64,000 bases of DNA, from contig JBBSGR010000003.1 in NCBI GenBank assembly GCA_038253945.1, positions 62,001 through 126,000 on the forward strand, given 5' to 3'. Shown here piece after piece: positions 14,859-23,485 of this stretch. This DNA comes from JBBRYW01 sp038253945 (GTDB lineage Bacteria > Actinomycetota > Thermoleophilia > Gaiellales > Gaiellaceae). The stretch's first letter is position 1. Every line of letters begins with the position of its first letter. The notes beneath the pieces are model-generated. The model searched no databases. It had not been told where the DNA came from and was given only the letters and a program-made list of their open reading frames with translations. The position numbers and the translations under genes are program-made.

Positions 14859-17342
14859 GTGAGTATTTCGACCGCACGCCACACGGGCGTCTCGGTAACA
14901 GTGGGCGATCAGGAAATCACGTTCGAGAGCGGCAAGTTGGCCAAGCAGGCCGACGGCGCCGTGGTCGTCCGCTCGGGCGACACGATGGTGCTCGCAACGG
15001 CGCAGGGCCGGATGGAGGCGCGCGAAGGCGCGGACTTCTTCCCGCTGACCGTGGACGTCGAGGAGCGCATGTACGCCGCCGGGAAGATTCCGGGCGGGTT
15101 CTTCAAGCGGGAGGGTCGGCCCACCGAGAAGGCGATCCTCACCGCCCGAATGATCGACCGGCCGATCCGGCCGCTCTGGCCGAAGGGCTTTCGCAACGAG
15201 GTGCAGGTCATCTGCACAGTGCTCTCAGCCGACATGATCACACCCCACGACCTGCTCTGCATCAACGGCGCCTCGGCCGCGCTCATGATCTCGCCCCTGC
15301 CGTTCGCCGGGCCAGTCGGGGCCGTCCGGGTCGGACTGATCGACGACGAGCTCGTCCTCAACCCGACGCTGACCGCGACGGAGGAGGAGAGCAGTCTCGA
15401 TCTTCTCGTCGTCGGCACGAAGGAAGGCCTGACGATGGTGGAGGCGGGCGCCGACGAGATCCCGGAGGAGACGCTGCTCGAAGCGCTCGAGCTCGCTCAT
15501 GCGGAGATCATCAAGCTGTGCGAGGCACAGGAGGAGCTCGCGAGCCGCGTCGGCAAGGCCAAGTGGGTCGACCTCGACCTCGTCTCCGAGCTGGAGGCCT
15601 CCCACAGCGCACGCATCGCCGAGCGCATCTCGAGCGGGGGGCTCCGCGAGGCCGGCGCCGCGGTCGAGGAGCTCACCGACGAGCTTGCTCCGCCGCTGAC
15701 GATGGACTCGACCGAGGGCGACATCGTCCGCCAGGTTCAGGTCCGCTCGGCTCTCAATCTGATCGCCGATCGCCAGCGCCTGGCGGCTGTCGAGCGGCCG
15801 GTGCGCGAGCAGTTCGAGAGCGATCTCCGATCGCTGACGGATGCCGAGCAGGACTCCAAGGAGCTCAAGTCCGCCAAGCGACACCTCCTCTTCGACCGGA
15901 TCGTCGAGACGGTCGAGCTGCCCTTCCCCGTGGGACCCGCCATGGCCGAGGGCGAGGCGACGCTCGTCAAGGATTCGCCGACCAAGGCCTGGGTCAAGCG
16001 AGCGACCGAGGCGGTCTACAAGGATCTCGTCCGCAAGAAGATCGCCGTCGACAAGCGCCGTCCGGACGGGCGCGGGGCGGAAGAGATCCGCGCGATCGAA
16101 TGCGAGGTCTCGGTGTCGCCGCGCACCCACGGCTCCGGGCTCTTCACCCGCGGTCAGACGCAGATCATGACGCTGCTGACCCTGGGAACCGCCAAGGAGG
16201 GTCAGCGCATCGACGATCTCTCACTCGAGGCGGATCGCCGCTACATGCACCACTACAACTTCCCGCCCTACTCGGTGGGCGAGACCGGCTTCATGCGAGG
16301 CCCGAAGCGGCGCGACATCGGACACGGTGCTCTCGCCCAGCGGGCGCTCGAGGCGATGATCCCGAGCACGGACGAGTTTCCGTACACGATCCGCCTCGTC
16401 TCCGAGACGCTCGAGTCGAACGGCTCCTCCTCGATGGGATCCGTCTGCGGCTCGACGCTCGCCTTGATGGACGCCGGCGTTCCGATCAAGGCGCCCGTCA
16501 GCGGGATCGCGATGGGGCTCGTGAAGGAGGGCGACGACTACGTGATCCTCACGGATATCCAGGGCGCCGAGGATCACCTCGGGGACATGGATTTCAAGGT
16601 GGCCGGGTCGCGGAACGGGATCACCGCTCTCCAGATGGACATCAAGATCACGGGCGTCACGCAAGAGATCATGCGCTCGGCGCTCGAGCAGGCGAAACGG
16701 GCGCGGGAGCTCATCCTCGAGAAGATGGCCGAGGCCCTCCCTGAGTCGCGCACCGAGCTCGCCGAGCATGCCCCGCGCATCTCGACGGTGAAGATCGACC
16801 CCGAGAAGATCGGCATGGTCATCGGCAAGGGCGGCGAGACGATCCGCTCGATCGAGGCCGACCACGACGTCCAGGTGGACATCGAGGAGGACGGCACGAT
16901 CCTGATCTACGCGAACGAGGGTACGAAGGCGCAGGGCGCGATCTCGATGATCGAGTCGATCACGAAGGAGCCGGAGGTGGGGGATACCTACACCGGCAAG
17001 GTCGTGAAGACGACGGACTTCGGCGCCTTCGTCGAGCTCAAGAAGGGCACCGACGGCCTGCTCCACGTCTCGAACGTCGGGCCGGGCCGGGTTGCCCACA
17101 TCGAGGACGTCATCTCCCGCGGCGACGTCCTCGACGTCGTCGTGCAGGAGGTCGACGCGGCCCGCGGACGGATCGGCCTCAAGCTCGTCGCGAAGCACGA
17201 GAACGGCGGTCTCGTTCAGCCGGCCGAGCTGATCGAGCGCGCCAAGGATGCCCCGCCTCGCGAGCCTCGAGAGCCTCGCGACCGAGGCCGGGACGGCGGT
17301 CGCGGCGGCCGTGGGCGCGAGCGCGAAGGCTCCCGACGCTAG
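14859..17342 (+). CDS. pnp: Polyribonucleotide nucleotidyltransferase (PNPase)
   Basis: PNPase is a phosphorolytic 3'-5' exoribonuclease. Two RNase PH domains flank an all-alpha linker; the catalytic core shows FTRGQTQ, SNGSSSMGSVCGSTL and GDMDFKVAGSRNGITALQMDIKI. The KH domain (KIGMVIGKGGETIRSI) and S1 domain (GKVVKTTDFGAFVELKKGTDGLLH) follow, then an Arg/Gly-rich tail. GTG 14859 is preferred because GGAGGAAG (14846-14853) precedes it by five bases; ATG 14844, five codons upstream, overlaps that site. This gives 827 residues. Confidence 0.96.
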   Translation: MSISTARHTGVSVTVGDQEITFESGKLAKQADGAVVVRSGDTMVLATAQGRMEAREGADFFPLTVDVEERMYAAGKIPGGFFKREGRPTEKAILTARMIDRPIRPLWPKGFRNEVQVICTVLSADMITPHDLLCINGASAALMISPLPFAGPVGAVRVGLIDDELVLNPTLTATEEESSLDLLVVGTKEGLTMVEAGADEIPEETLLEALELAHAEIIKLCEAQEELASRVGKAKWVDLDLVSELEASHSARIAERISSGGLREAGAAVEELTDELAPPLTMDSTEGDIVRQVQVRSALNLIADRQRLAAVERPVREQFESDLRSLTDAEQDSKELKSAKRHLLFDRIVETVELPFPVGPAMAEGEATLVKDSPTKAWVKRATEAVYKDLVRKKIAVDKRRPDGRGAEEIRAIECEVSVSPRTHGSGLFTRGQTQIMTLLTLGTAKEGQRIDDLSLEADRRYMHHYNFPPYSVGETGFMRGPKRRDIGHGALAQRALEAMIPSTDEFPYTIRLVSETLESNGSSSMGSVCGSTLALMDAGVPIKAPVSGIAMGLVKEGDDYVILTDIQGAEDHLGDMDFKVAGSRNGITALQMDIKITGVTQEIMRSALEQAKRARELILEKMAEALPESRTELAEHAPRISTVKIDPEKIGMVIGKGGETIRSIEADHDVQVDIEEDGTILIYANEGTKAQGAISMIESITKEPEVGDTYTGKVVKTTDFGAFVELKKGTDGLLHVSNVGPGRVAHIEDVISRGDVLDVVVQEVDAARGRIGLKLVAKHENGGLVQPAELIERAKDAPPREPREPRDRGRDGGRGGRGREREGSRR

Positions 17343-17868
17343 CCCCGTAAGCGGGAACGAGCCGGGGCAGCAGGCGCCGCCCCGGCTCGTCCGCGCGCTT
17401 CATCATCCACTCGTCCTCGCCCCCGTCAGGCTGACGCTCTCCGCACTGGTTCTCGGCTTGGCGTTCGTCGCCGGCGCCCGCGCTTACCCGGTTCTGCTGG
17501 CTTGGGCGCTGGGGGCGTTCCTCGGGTTCTTCGTCCTGAGCGTCGATCGACGGTTCCTCTTGCTCGAGCGGCACGAGCCGGCGCGCGTGCCGGCGGGCGC
17601 CTCGATCGAGCCCTGGTGGCGGGTTCTCGCCACGGACATCTTCCCGAGCACCGCTGGCCTCACCGCGCTCGCTGCGGTCGCACTCTCGACCAAGCCCGTA
17701 CTGGCCGCCGTCCTCGCCGGAATCCTGAGTGGGATGGGCATCGCGAGCGTGCTCGGCTACGGTCGGGTCACCGCCTCCGAGCAGAGGGCCGGGGCTCGGC
17801 TCTACTACGAGCGCCGCAGCGGGCGGCCTTTCTACGAGGCGCCTGAGCAACCTGGCCGTGGTTTCTAG
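17248..17868 (+). CDS. Hypothetical membrane protein downstream of pnp
   Basis: I do not recognise a family. The 206-residue frame starts at ATG 17248, inside the end of pnp (95-bp overlap); no later ATG, GTG or clear ribosome-binding site fits, so the start is doubtful. Four hydrophobic segments are visible, near residues 55-75, 78-98, 128-146 and 148-166, followed by a polar tail. The TAG stop at 17866-17868 is followed in frame by a short TM-like reading frame (see findings). Expression with pnp is likely. Confidence 0.5.
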   Translation: MPRLASLESLATEAGTAVAAAVGASAKAPDASPVSGNEPGQQAPPRLVRALHHPLVLAPVRLTLSALVLGLAFVAGARAYPVLLAWALGAFLGFFVLSVDRRFLLLERHEPARVPAGASIEPWWRVLATDIFPSTAGLTALAAVALSTKPVLAAVLAGILSGMGIASVLGYGRVTASEQRAGARLYYERRSGRPFYEAPEQPGRGF

Positions 17869-17927
17869 CGACGCCGCCTGCGCACGTGGGTCCTCGTCGC
17901 GGCGGTGGCGACGGGCGCAGCCGTGCT

Positions 17928-18281
17928 CTAGTAGCGGCCCAGCTCCCGCAGCCGCTCGTCGCTGATGCCAAAGTGGTGCGCCACCTCGTGCAGGACGACG
18001 TGGCGCACCGCGGCGCGCAGGCGCTCCGAGTCGAGGCCGAACTGCCGCTCCAACGGCCCGCGGTAGATCGTGATCTTGTCCGGCGGGACCGCGCCGTACG
18101 AGCTCGTGCGCCGCGTCAGCGGTACGCCCTGGTAGAGGCCGAGCAGCGGCAACCCGGCAGGCGGCTCCTCGTCGATCACGACCTCGACGTTCGACACGGC
18201 CGCGGCCAGGTCGCCCGGCAACGACTCGAGCGCCACCCGCACGAAGTCTTCGAACGCCTCCGCCGAAAGGGGCTCCGACAT
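17928..18281 (-). CDS. Small zincin-like metallopeptidase family protein (DUF1025/MMP-type)
   Basis: A 117-residue cytosolic protein of the minimal zincin family (PF06262-like). The motif HEVAHHFGISDERL near the C-terminus carries HEXXH plus a distal aspartate, and ITIYRGPLE is typical of the family. ATG 18281 was chosen (MSEPLSAEAFEDFV, the usual family start); 15 extra upstream residues are unlikely. It is divergent from the M16 peptidase, with only 45 bp between starts. Function of the family is unclear. Confidence 0.85.
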   Translation of the reverse strand: MSEPLSAEAFEDFVRVALESLPGDLAAAVSNVEVVIDEEPPAGLPLLGLYQGVPLTRRTSSYGAVPPDKITIYRGPLERQFGLDSERLRAAVRHVVLHEVAHHFGISDERLRELGRY

Positions 18282-18326
18282 CGACCTGAGGCTAGCGGCG
18301 CACGAGCCGCCCAGTACGCTTCGCAC

Positions 18327-19622
18327 GTGCAGAAGTACGTCCTCTCGGAGCTCGATTCGGGCGAGCGCGTCGTCAGCGAGCGCGTCGCCGGCGTGCGGTC
18401 GGTGGCGATTGGCTTCTGGGTCGGGACGGGCTCCCGCGACGAGCCCGACTCGAAGGCCGGGCTCTCACACTTCATCGAGCATCTCCTCTTCAAGGGCTCG
18501 GCCTCCTACAGCGCCCAGAGGATCGCCGAGATCTTCGACACCTTCGGGGGCGAGCTGAACGCAGCCACGTCGCGGGAGCACACGGTCGTCTATGCGCGGG
18601 TCGCCGATCACCACCTCGAGCCTGCGCTCGACGTGATCACCGACATGCTGTTCGCTCCGGGCTTCGCCGACCTCGACGCAGAGCGCGAGGTCGTGCTCGA
18701 GGAGATCGCGATGTACGAGGACACGCCGCAGGACCTGGTCCACGACCTGCTCTCGTTGGCGAGCTTCGGCAGCCATCCGCTGGGCCGCCCTGTCATCGGC
18801 ACGGCCGCCGTGATCTCGTCGGTGACTCGGCGGGCGGTCACCGCATACCACGCGGGGCGCTACATCCCCGCCAACGTCGTCGTGGCGGCCGCCGGAAACG
18901 TCGACCACGACCACCTCGTCTCACTGCTCGACGGCGCCGCCGGCAAGCGGCCGGCCCCGGCACGGTCACGGCCCTCGCTGCGCCGCCCTCTCGTAAAGAC
19001 GCCGCCGCCGGGTCTCCGCTTCCAGCGCAAGGACACCGAGCAGTACCACGTCTGCCTCGGCGCGCCGGGCATCTCGCGCTCTGATCGCCGGCGCTTCGCG
19101 GCGTCGCTGCTGGACGGCATTCTCGGCGGCTCCGCATCGTCCCGCCTGTTCCAGGAGATTCGCGAGAAGCGCGGGATGGCGTACTCGGTCTACAGCTTCG
19201 GCTCCCAGTACAGCGACTCCGGCCAGATCGGTCTCTACGTCGGTACGCGCGAGGAGAATCTGGCTCCGTGCCTCGAGATCGCAGCGGCGGAGATCGCCGA
19301 TCTCGCCGGCGGCAACGTCGGTGCGGGCGAGCTGCTGCGCGCGAAGGAGAACCTGAAGGGGCGCATCCTGCTCGCGATGGAATCGACCGCGAGCCGGATG
19401 ATGCGGCTCGGCAAGTCCGTGATCACCGACACGGAGGTCCTCTCGCTCGAGCGCCTGATCGCCGAGATCGACGCGGTCGAGGCCGAAGCGGTCGCGGAGC
19501 TAGCCGGTGCGCTGCTTGCGCCCGACTCCCTCTCGGCGGCAGGAATCGGGCCGCGCGAGGAGCCGTTCGTCGAAGCGGTCGAGCGAGTCAACCCACAGCT
19601 CGTGGCGGCACTCGCCGCGTGA
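18327..19622 (+). CDS. M16 family zinc peptidase (processing-peptidase-like)
   Basis: A 431-residue single-chain M16B peptidase. The inverted zinc motif HFIEH spans residues 48-52, and the third ligand is in the EREVVLEEIAMYEDTP segment near residue 128. The C-terminal half shows GGSASSRLFQEIREKRGMAYSVYS (split here as GGSASSRLFQEIREKRG and MAYSVYSF), the paired R/Y motif of the family. GTG 18327 lies six bases after TACGCT (18315-18320), with no ribosome-binding site, so a leaderless transcript is likely. The stop overlaps dapB. M16 genes commonly follow pnp in actinobacteria. Confidence 0.9.
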   Translation: MQKYVLSELDSGERVVSERVAGVRSVAIGFWVGTGSRDEPDSKAGLSHFIEHLLFKGSASYSAQRIAEIFDTFGGELNAATSREHTVVYARVADHHLEPALDVITDMLFAPGFADLDAEREVVLEEIAMYEDTPQDLVHDLLSLASFGSHPLGRPVIGTAAVISSVTRRAVTAYHAGRYIPANVVVAAAGNVDHDHLVSLLDGAAGKRPAPARSRPSLRRPLVKTPPPGLRFQRKDTEQYHVCLGAPGISRSDRRRFAASLLDGILGGSASSRLFQEIREKRGMAYSVYSFGSQYSDSGQIGLYVGTREENLAPCLEIAAAEIADLAGGNVGAGELLRAKENLKGRILLAMESTASRMMRLGKSVITDTEVLSLERLIAEIDAVEAEAVAELAGALLAPDSLSAAGIGPREEPFVEAVERVNPQLVAALAA

Positions 19623-20266
19623 GGGTCGCGCTCTTCGGCGCCTCGGGCAAGGTCGGCCGCGTGCTCGGGCCGGCGCTCGAGGCAGCCGGGCACGACGTCA
19701 CCGGCATCGGGCGCGGCGCAGTGCTCGACCTGACGGGCATCGACGCCGCCGTTGACTTCACGCAACCTGACGCAGTGATCGCGAACCTGCGCACCTGCCT
19801 GGAGCGGCGCGTGCCCTGCGTCGTCGGGACGTCTGGCGCCGACCTCGAAGCGTTCGACCAGGAGGCGCGGGAGCGGGGGGTACCGGTCTTCTACGCGCCG
19901 AACTTCGCGATCGGAGCCGCGCTCATGATGCGCTTCGCCGCCGAGGCAGCCGAGTACCTGCCGCGGGCGGAGATCGTCGAGCTGCACCACGAGACGAAGC
20001 TCGACGCTCCCTCGGGCACCGCGAAGGCGACGGCCGGGCTGCTCGGGGCGGCCGTGCCGATCCATTCGGTCCGACTCCCCGGCCTCGTGGCGCACCAGGA
20101 GGTGCTCCTCGGCGGCCCCGGCCAGCTGCTGACCATCCGCCACGACACCTTCTCGCGGGAAGCCTTCGTGCCCGGCGTCCTCCTGACGCTCGATCGGCTG
20201 CTCGAGCTGCCCCCGGGCCTCACGGTCGGGCTCGACGCGCTGCTCTGGCCGGCTCGAAGGCCCTAG
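19619..20266 (+). CDS. dapB: 4-hydroxy-tetrahydrodipicolinate reductase DapB
   Basis: DapB reduces the DapA product with NAD(P)H in lysine/diaminopimelate synthesis. The Rossmann motif is VALFGASGKVGR at the N-terminus. The signature ELHHETKLDAPSGTA places the catalytic H123/H124 and K127. At 215 residues it is shorter than most DapB proteins; the region between the nucleotide-binding motif and DFTQPDA is compressed. GTG 19619 overlaps the M16 stop (GTGA). dapA follows after 66 bp, probably with its own promoter. Confidence 0.93.
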   Translation: MRVALFGASGKVGRVLGPALEAAGHDVTGIGRGAVLDLTGIDAAVDFTQPDAVIANLRTCLERRVPCVVGTSGADLEAFDQEARERGVPVFYAPNFAIGAALMMRFAAEAAEYLPRAEIVELHHETKLDAPSGTAKATAGLLGAAVPIHSVRLPGLVAHQEVLLGGPGQLLTIRHDTFSREAFVPGVLLTLDRLLELPPGLTVGLDALLWPARRP

Positions 20267-20317
20267 CGAGCGAGCGCGTCGCAGCCCGCGACGCACGGAG
20301 GTGCCCGCCGCGCCGAG

Positions 20318-20323
20318 TAGAAT
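20318..20323 (+). promoter_or_regulatory. -10 box of dapA, leaderless arrangement
   Basis: TAGAAT ends nine bases before the dapA ATG and no ribosome-binding site lies between. Transcription would begin at or next to the start codon. The same arrangement recurs upstream of several other genes in the window. Confidence 0.65.
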
Positions 20324-20332
20324 CGCTCCCTC

Positions 20333-21214
20333 ATGCTCGGAGAAGTCCTCACCGCGATCGTGACGCCGTTCGGCCCGGACGGCTCGGTCGACCTCGAGCG
20401 GTTTCGGTCGCTCGCCTCCCACCTCGTCGCCCACGGGTCCGACGGGATCGTGGTCGCCGGGACGACCGGCGAGTCGCCGACGCTGTCCGACTCGGAGCGG
20501 CTCGAGCTCTTCGCCGCCGCGGTGGACGAGGTCGGCGGACGGGCGACGGTCGTCGCGGGCACCGGCACGTATTCGACCGCTCACTCGGTTCACCTGACCG
20601 AGAGAGCGCACGAGCTCGGCGTCGACGCCTTCCTCGTCGTCACGCCGTATTACAACAAGCCGCCGCAGCGGGGAATCGTCGCGCATTTCAAGGCGATCGC
20701 AGCGGCAAGCGACCGGCCGATCGTCGTCTACAACATCCCGGGTCGGGTGGTCGTGAACATCGAGCCCGAGACGATCGAGGAGCTCGCCGGGATCCCGACC
20801 GTCAAGGCCGTCAAGCAGGCGAACGACGATCTCGGGCAGGCGCGCCGCATCCCCGCTCTCGGGCTCGACCTCTACGCCGGTGACGACCCGCTGATCCTGC
20901 CGTTCCTGCGCCTCGGTGGGGTGGGCGGTGTCTGCGTCCACACCCACGTCGTGGGGTCGCAGGTGAAGGAGATGGTCACACGCTTCGGGGCGGGAGACAT
21001 CGCGGGCGCAGCGCGGATCGACGACGAGCTGCGGCCGGCCCTCGACATCCTCAAGGTGGTCGTGAACCCGATCGCGATCAAGGCCGCCCTCAATCTGCTC
21101 GGCCACGAGGTCGGCGGGCTGCGGCTTCCGCTCGTCGAGGCGAGCGCCGACGAGGTCGCCTCGATCAGATCGAGCCTCCAGTGGCTGGGCCTCCTCACGC
21201 CGGTCGCGGCGTAG
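20333..21214 (+). CDS. dapA: 4-hydroxy-tetrahydrodipicolinate synthase DapA
   Basis: DapA condenses pyruvate with aspartate semialdehyde. The TIM-barrel protein of 293 residues shows GTTGESPTLS, VVTPYYNKP with the catalytic tyrosine, and the Schiff-base lysine K161 in VKAVKQAN. YNIPGRV and AGDDPL are also typical. ATG 20333 follows the -10 at 20318-20323. RNase J begins four bases downstream of the stop, so dapA and rnj are co-transcribed; dapA-rnj is a common actinobacterial pair. Confidence 0.96.
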   Translation: MLGEVLTAIVTPFGPDGSVDLERFRSLASHLVAHGSDGIVVAGTTGESPTLSDSERLELFAAAVDEVGGRATVVAGTGTYSTAHSVHLTERAHELGVDAFLVVTPYYNKPPQRGIVAHFKAIAAASDRPIVVYNIPGRVVVNIEPETIEELAGIPTVKAVKQANDDLGQARRIPALGLDLYAGDDPLILPFLRLGGVGGVCVHTHVVGSQVKEMVTRFGAGDIAGAARIDDELRPALDILKVVVNPIAIKAALNLLGHEVGGLRLPLVEASADEVASIRSSLQWLGLLTPVAA

Positions 21215-21217
21215 AAC

Positions 21218-22876
21218 GTGGCGGGCAACTCGGTCCGAATCATCCCGCTCGGCGGAGTCGGGGAGATCGGCAAGAACATGACCGTCTTCGAGACGGACGA
21301 CGACATCCTCGTCATCGACGCGGGCCTCGCGTTTCCGCGCGACGAGCACCTGGGAGTCGATCTCGTCCTGCCGGACTTCGGCTACCTGGCGGAGCGAGTC
21401 GCCAAGATCCGGGCGATCGTGCTGACACACGGGCACGAGGATCACGTTGGCGCCTTGCCGTACGTCCTGCGAGAGGTCCGCGTGCCCGAGGTCTGGGCGA
21501 CGCGGCTGACGCTCGGGCTCGTCCAGTCGAAGCTCGACGAGCACGGCCTCCTCCGCGCCACGAACCTGCGCGAGATCGATCCCGAGGGCGGCTCGATCCG
21601 GATCGGCTCGTTCGGCCTGGAGTTCGTGCGCATGGCCCACTCGATCCCGGACGCAGTTGCCGTCGTCCTCGAGACTCCGGGCGGCCGCATCGTGGTCACG
21701 GGCGACTACAAGATCGACCACACGCCGGTGGACGGCATCCGAACGGACGTGGGCCGGCTGGCAGAGCTCGGGAACCGCGGCGTCGATCTCATGCTCGGCG
21801 ACTCGACGAACGCCGAGCGGCCGGGCGTCACTCCGTCGGAGCGGGTCGTGGGGGAGGCCTTCAGGCAGATCATCCCCCAGCGGGAAGGCCGGATCCTCGT
21901 GTCGTCGTTCGCCTCGAACATCCACCGCATGCAGCAGGCGATCGACGTGGCTGCCCAGGTCGGACGCAGGGTCTGCGTCGTCGGGCGCTCGATGCGCAAG
22001 AACCTGAACATCACGCGCTCGATCGGCTACATGCGCGTCCCCGACGACATCCTCGTGCGTCCGGCCCAGCTCTCCGACCTCGCTCCGCACGAGGTCCTCG
22101 TGCTCTGCGCCGGCAGCCAGGGGGAGCCCCTCTCGGCGCTCACGCGCATCGCCTTCAACGACCACCCGACGGTGAAGGTGGACCGCGGCGACACGGTGAT
22201 CATCTCCGCCAGGCCGATTCCCGGCAACGAGCTTCGCATCCACGACACGATCAACAACTTCGCCAAGCTCGGCGCCGAGGTGCTGCACGAGGAGAACTCG
22301 CTCGTGCATGCCTCGGGCCACGGCAATGCCGACGAGCTCCGAACCATCCTCTCCCTGCTGCGGCCGAAAGCCGTCATGCCCGTGCACGGCGAGTACCGGA
22401 TGCTCGCCGCCCACGCTCGACTCGCACAGGAGTCGGGAGTCCCAGCGAGATCGATTCTCCTGACCGAGAACGGATCGGTTGTCGAGCTCGGGCCGGCGGG
22501 CGCACGCGTGGTCGACCACGTCGAGACGGGCGTCACGTTCGTCGACGGCCTTGCCGTGGGGGATGTCCGTGACGTAGCGCTGCGGGACCGGCGCCACCTG
22601 TCCGAGGACGGCGTCCTCATCATCGTCGCGACGCTCGGCGGCTCGAACAGCGCCGTGAGCAGCGCTCCCGAGCTGATCTCGCGCGGTTTCTCCGAGCCGG
22701 GGCCGCTGCTCGACGAGATGCGGGCGGAAGCCAAGCGCGTACTCGACGACTGCCTCGCGGACAAGATCGGCGAGATCAAGCTCCTGCAGGAGCACCTGCA
22801 CGACGGCGTCGGTCAGCTCGTGTACGACCGCACCGGGCGCCGGCCGATGATTCTGCCCGTGGTGATCGAGGTATGA
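21218..22876 (+). CDS. rnj: Ribonuclease J
   Basis: RNase J is a metallo-beta-lactamase/beta-CASP nuclease with endo- and 5'-3' exonuclease activity on RNA. HGHEDH at residues 71-76 binds zinc; GDYKIDH, GDSTN and the beta-CASP segments SSFASNIHRMQQ and CAGSQGEPLSAL are present, and the C-terminal dimerisation domain is intact (552 residues). GTG 21218 lies three bases after the dapA stop. The window also encodes RNase Y, so this organism has both enzymes. Confidence 0.96.
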   Translation: MAGNSVRIIPLGGVGEIGKNMTVFETDDDILVIDAGLAFPRDEHLGVDLVLPDFGYLAERVAKIRAIVLTHGHEDHVGALPYVLREVRVPEVWATRLTLGLVQSKLDEHGLLRATNLREIDPEGGSIRIGSFGLEFVRMAHSIPDAVAVVLETPGGRIVVTGDYKIDHTPVDGIRTDVGRLAELGNRGVDLMLGDSTNAERPGVTPSERVVGEAFRQIIPQREGRILVSSFASNIHRMQQAIDVAAQVGRRVCVVGRSMRKNLNITRSIGYMRVPDDILVRPAQLSDLAPHEVLVLCAGSQGEPLSALTRIAFNDHPTVKVDRGDTVIISARPIPGNELRIHDTINNFAKLGAEVLHEENSLVHASGHGNADELRTILSLLRPKAVMPVHGEYRMLAAHARLAQESGVPARSILLTENGSVVELGPAGARVVDHVETGVTFVDGLAVGDVRDVALRDRRHLSEDGVLIIVATLGGSNSAVSSAPELISRGFSEPGPLLDEMRAEAKRVLDDCLADKIGEIKLLQEHLHDGVGQLVYDRTGRRPMILPVVIEV

Positions 22877-23427
22877 CCCGGACGGTTCGGGCGCCGGGTT
22901 GGGACGAGGTCTTGTTCGAGCGCGGGCCAGAGGACGCAACGGCCAGACGATTGATCACGCAGCTCCGGGCCTGCGAGGTGGCCGCGCTCTCGTTCTGCCG
23001 TCTGCTCGAGCGATGGGCGCGCGGCGAGCCGGAGCCGCCGACTGCCGGTCGCCGGCAGGCGGCGCTCCGACGGGCGGCGGAGCGCGCCGAGACCGCGCTC
23101 GCCGGCCTGGAGCGCCCGCTGGAGCGATATCTCCTCGAGCTCGAGCCGGAGCGCGCCGAGGGCCGCTCCTGGTACGGCGGGCCGGGTGCCGCGGAGCTAG
23201 TCGACTGGGAGCCGGTGCTGACGCGAGCGGGAGTTCGCGTGCCGGCCTTCCGCGTCGCGGAGGCTTACCTCGAGCTCGCGGTGCTCGTGCGAGCCCTCGA
23301 AGGCCTCGCGTCGGGTGCACGCTTCCAGTCGGAGCCCGACACGGGATCGCTCTGGGCAGGCTTGTTCGACCTGCGCGAGAACCTCCTGGGCCGGGCGACC
23401 GAGAACCTGCGGGCGCTGGCGGCTTGA
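22873..23427 (+). CDS. Hypothetical protein downstream of RNase J
   Basis: I do not recognise a family. The 184-residue product is rich in Glu, Arg, Leu and Ala and looks all-helical, with no signal peptide or membrane segment. ATG 22873 overlaps the rnj stop (ATGA), so it is translated with RNase J. A gap of about 58 bp separates it from the ribokinase gene. Coupled translation with rnj suggests, but does not show, a link to RNA turnover. Confidence 0.65.
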   Translation: MTRTVRAPGWDEVLFERGPEDATARRLITQLRACEVAALSFCRLLERWARGEPEPPTAGRRQAALRRAAERAETALAGLERPLERYLLELEPERAEGRSWYGGPGAAELVDWEPVLTRAGVRVPAFRVAEAYLELAVLVRALEGLASGARFQSEPDTGSLWAGLFDLRENLLGRATENLRALAA

Positions 23428-23485
23428 GCTCCCGGATGATGGCGTAGCCGCGGCCGGGCACGTCGCGAGCGGTGGCGGGGAGCAC

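Noticed and set aside
17886..18326. An N-terminal extension of the M16 peptidase over the small zincin gene
   Set aside because: It would be antisense to the small HEXXH protein; the M16 family start and a -10 box fit GTG 18327.
19235..22939. A 1234-codon open frame on the minus strand opposite M16-dapB-dapA-rnj
   Set aside because: It is antisense to four clearly conserved genes, has Arg/Asp/His-rich composition with no domain, and is the frame kept open by high GC at third positions.
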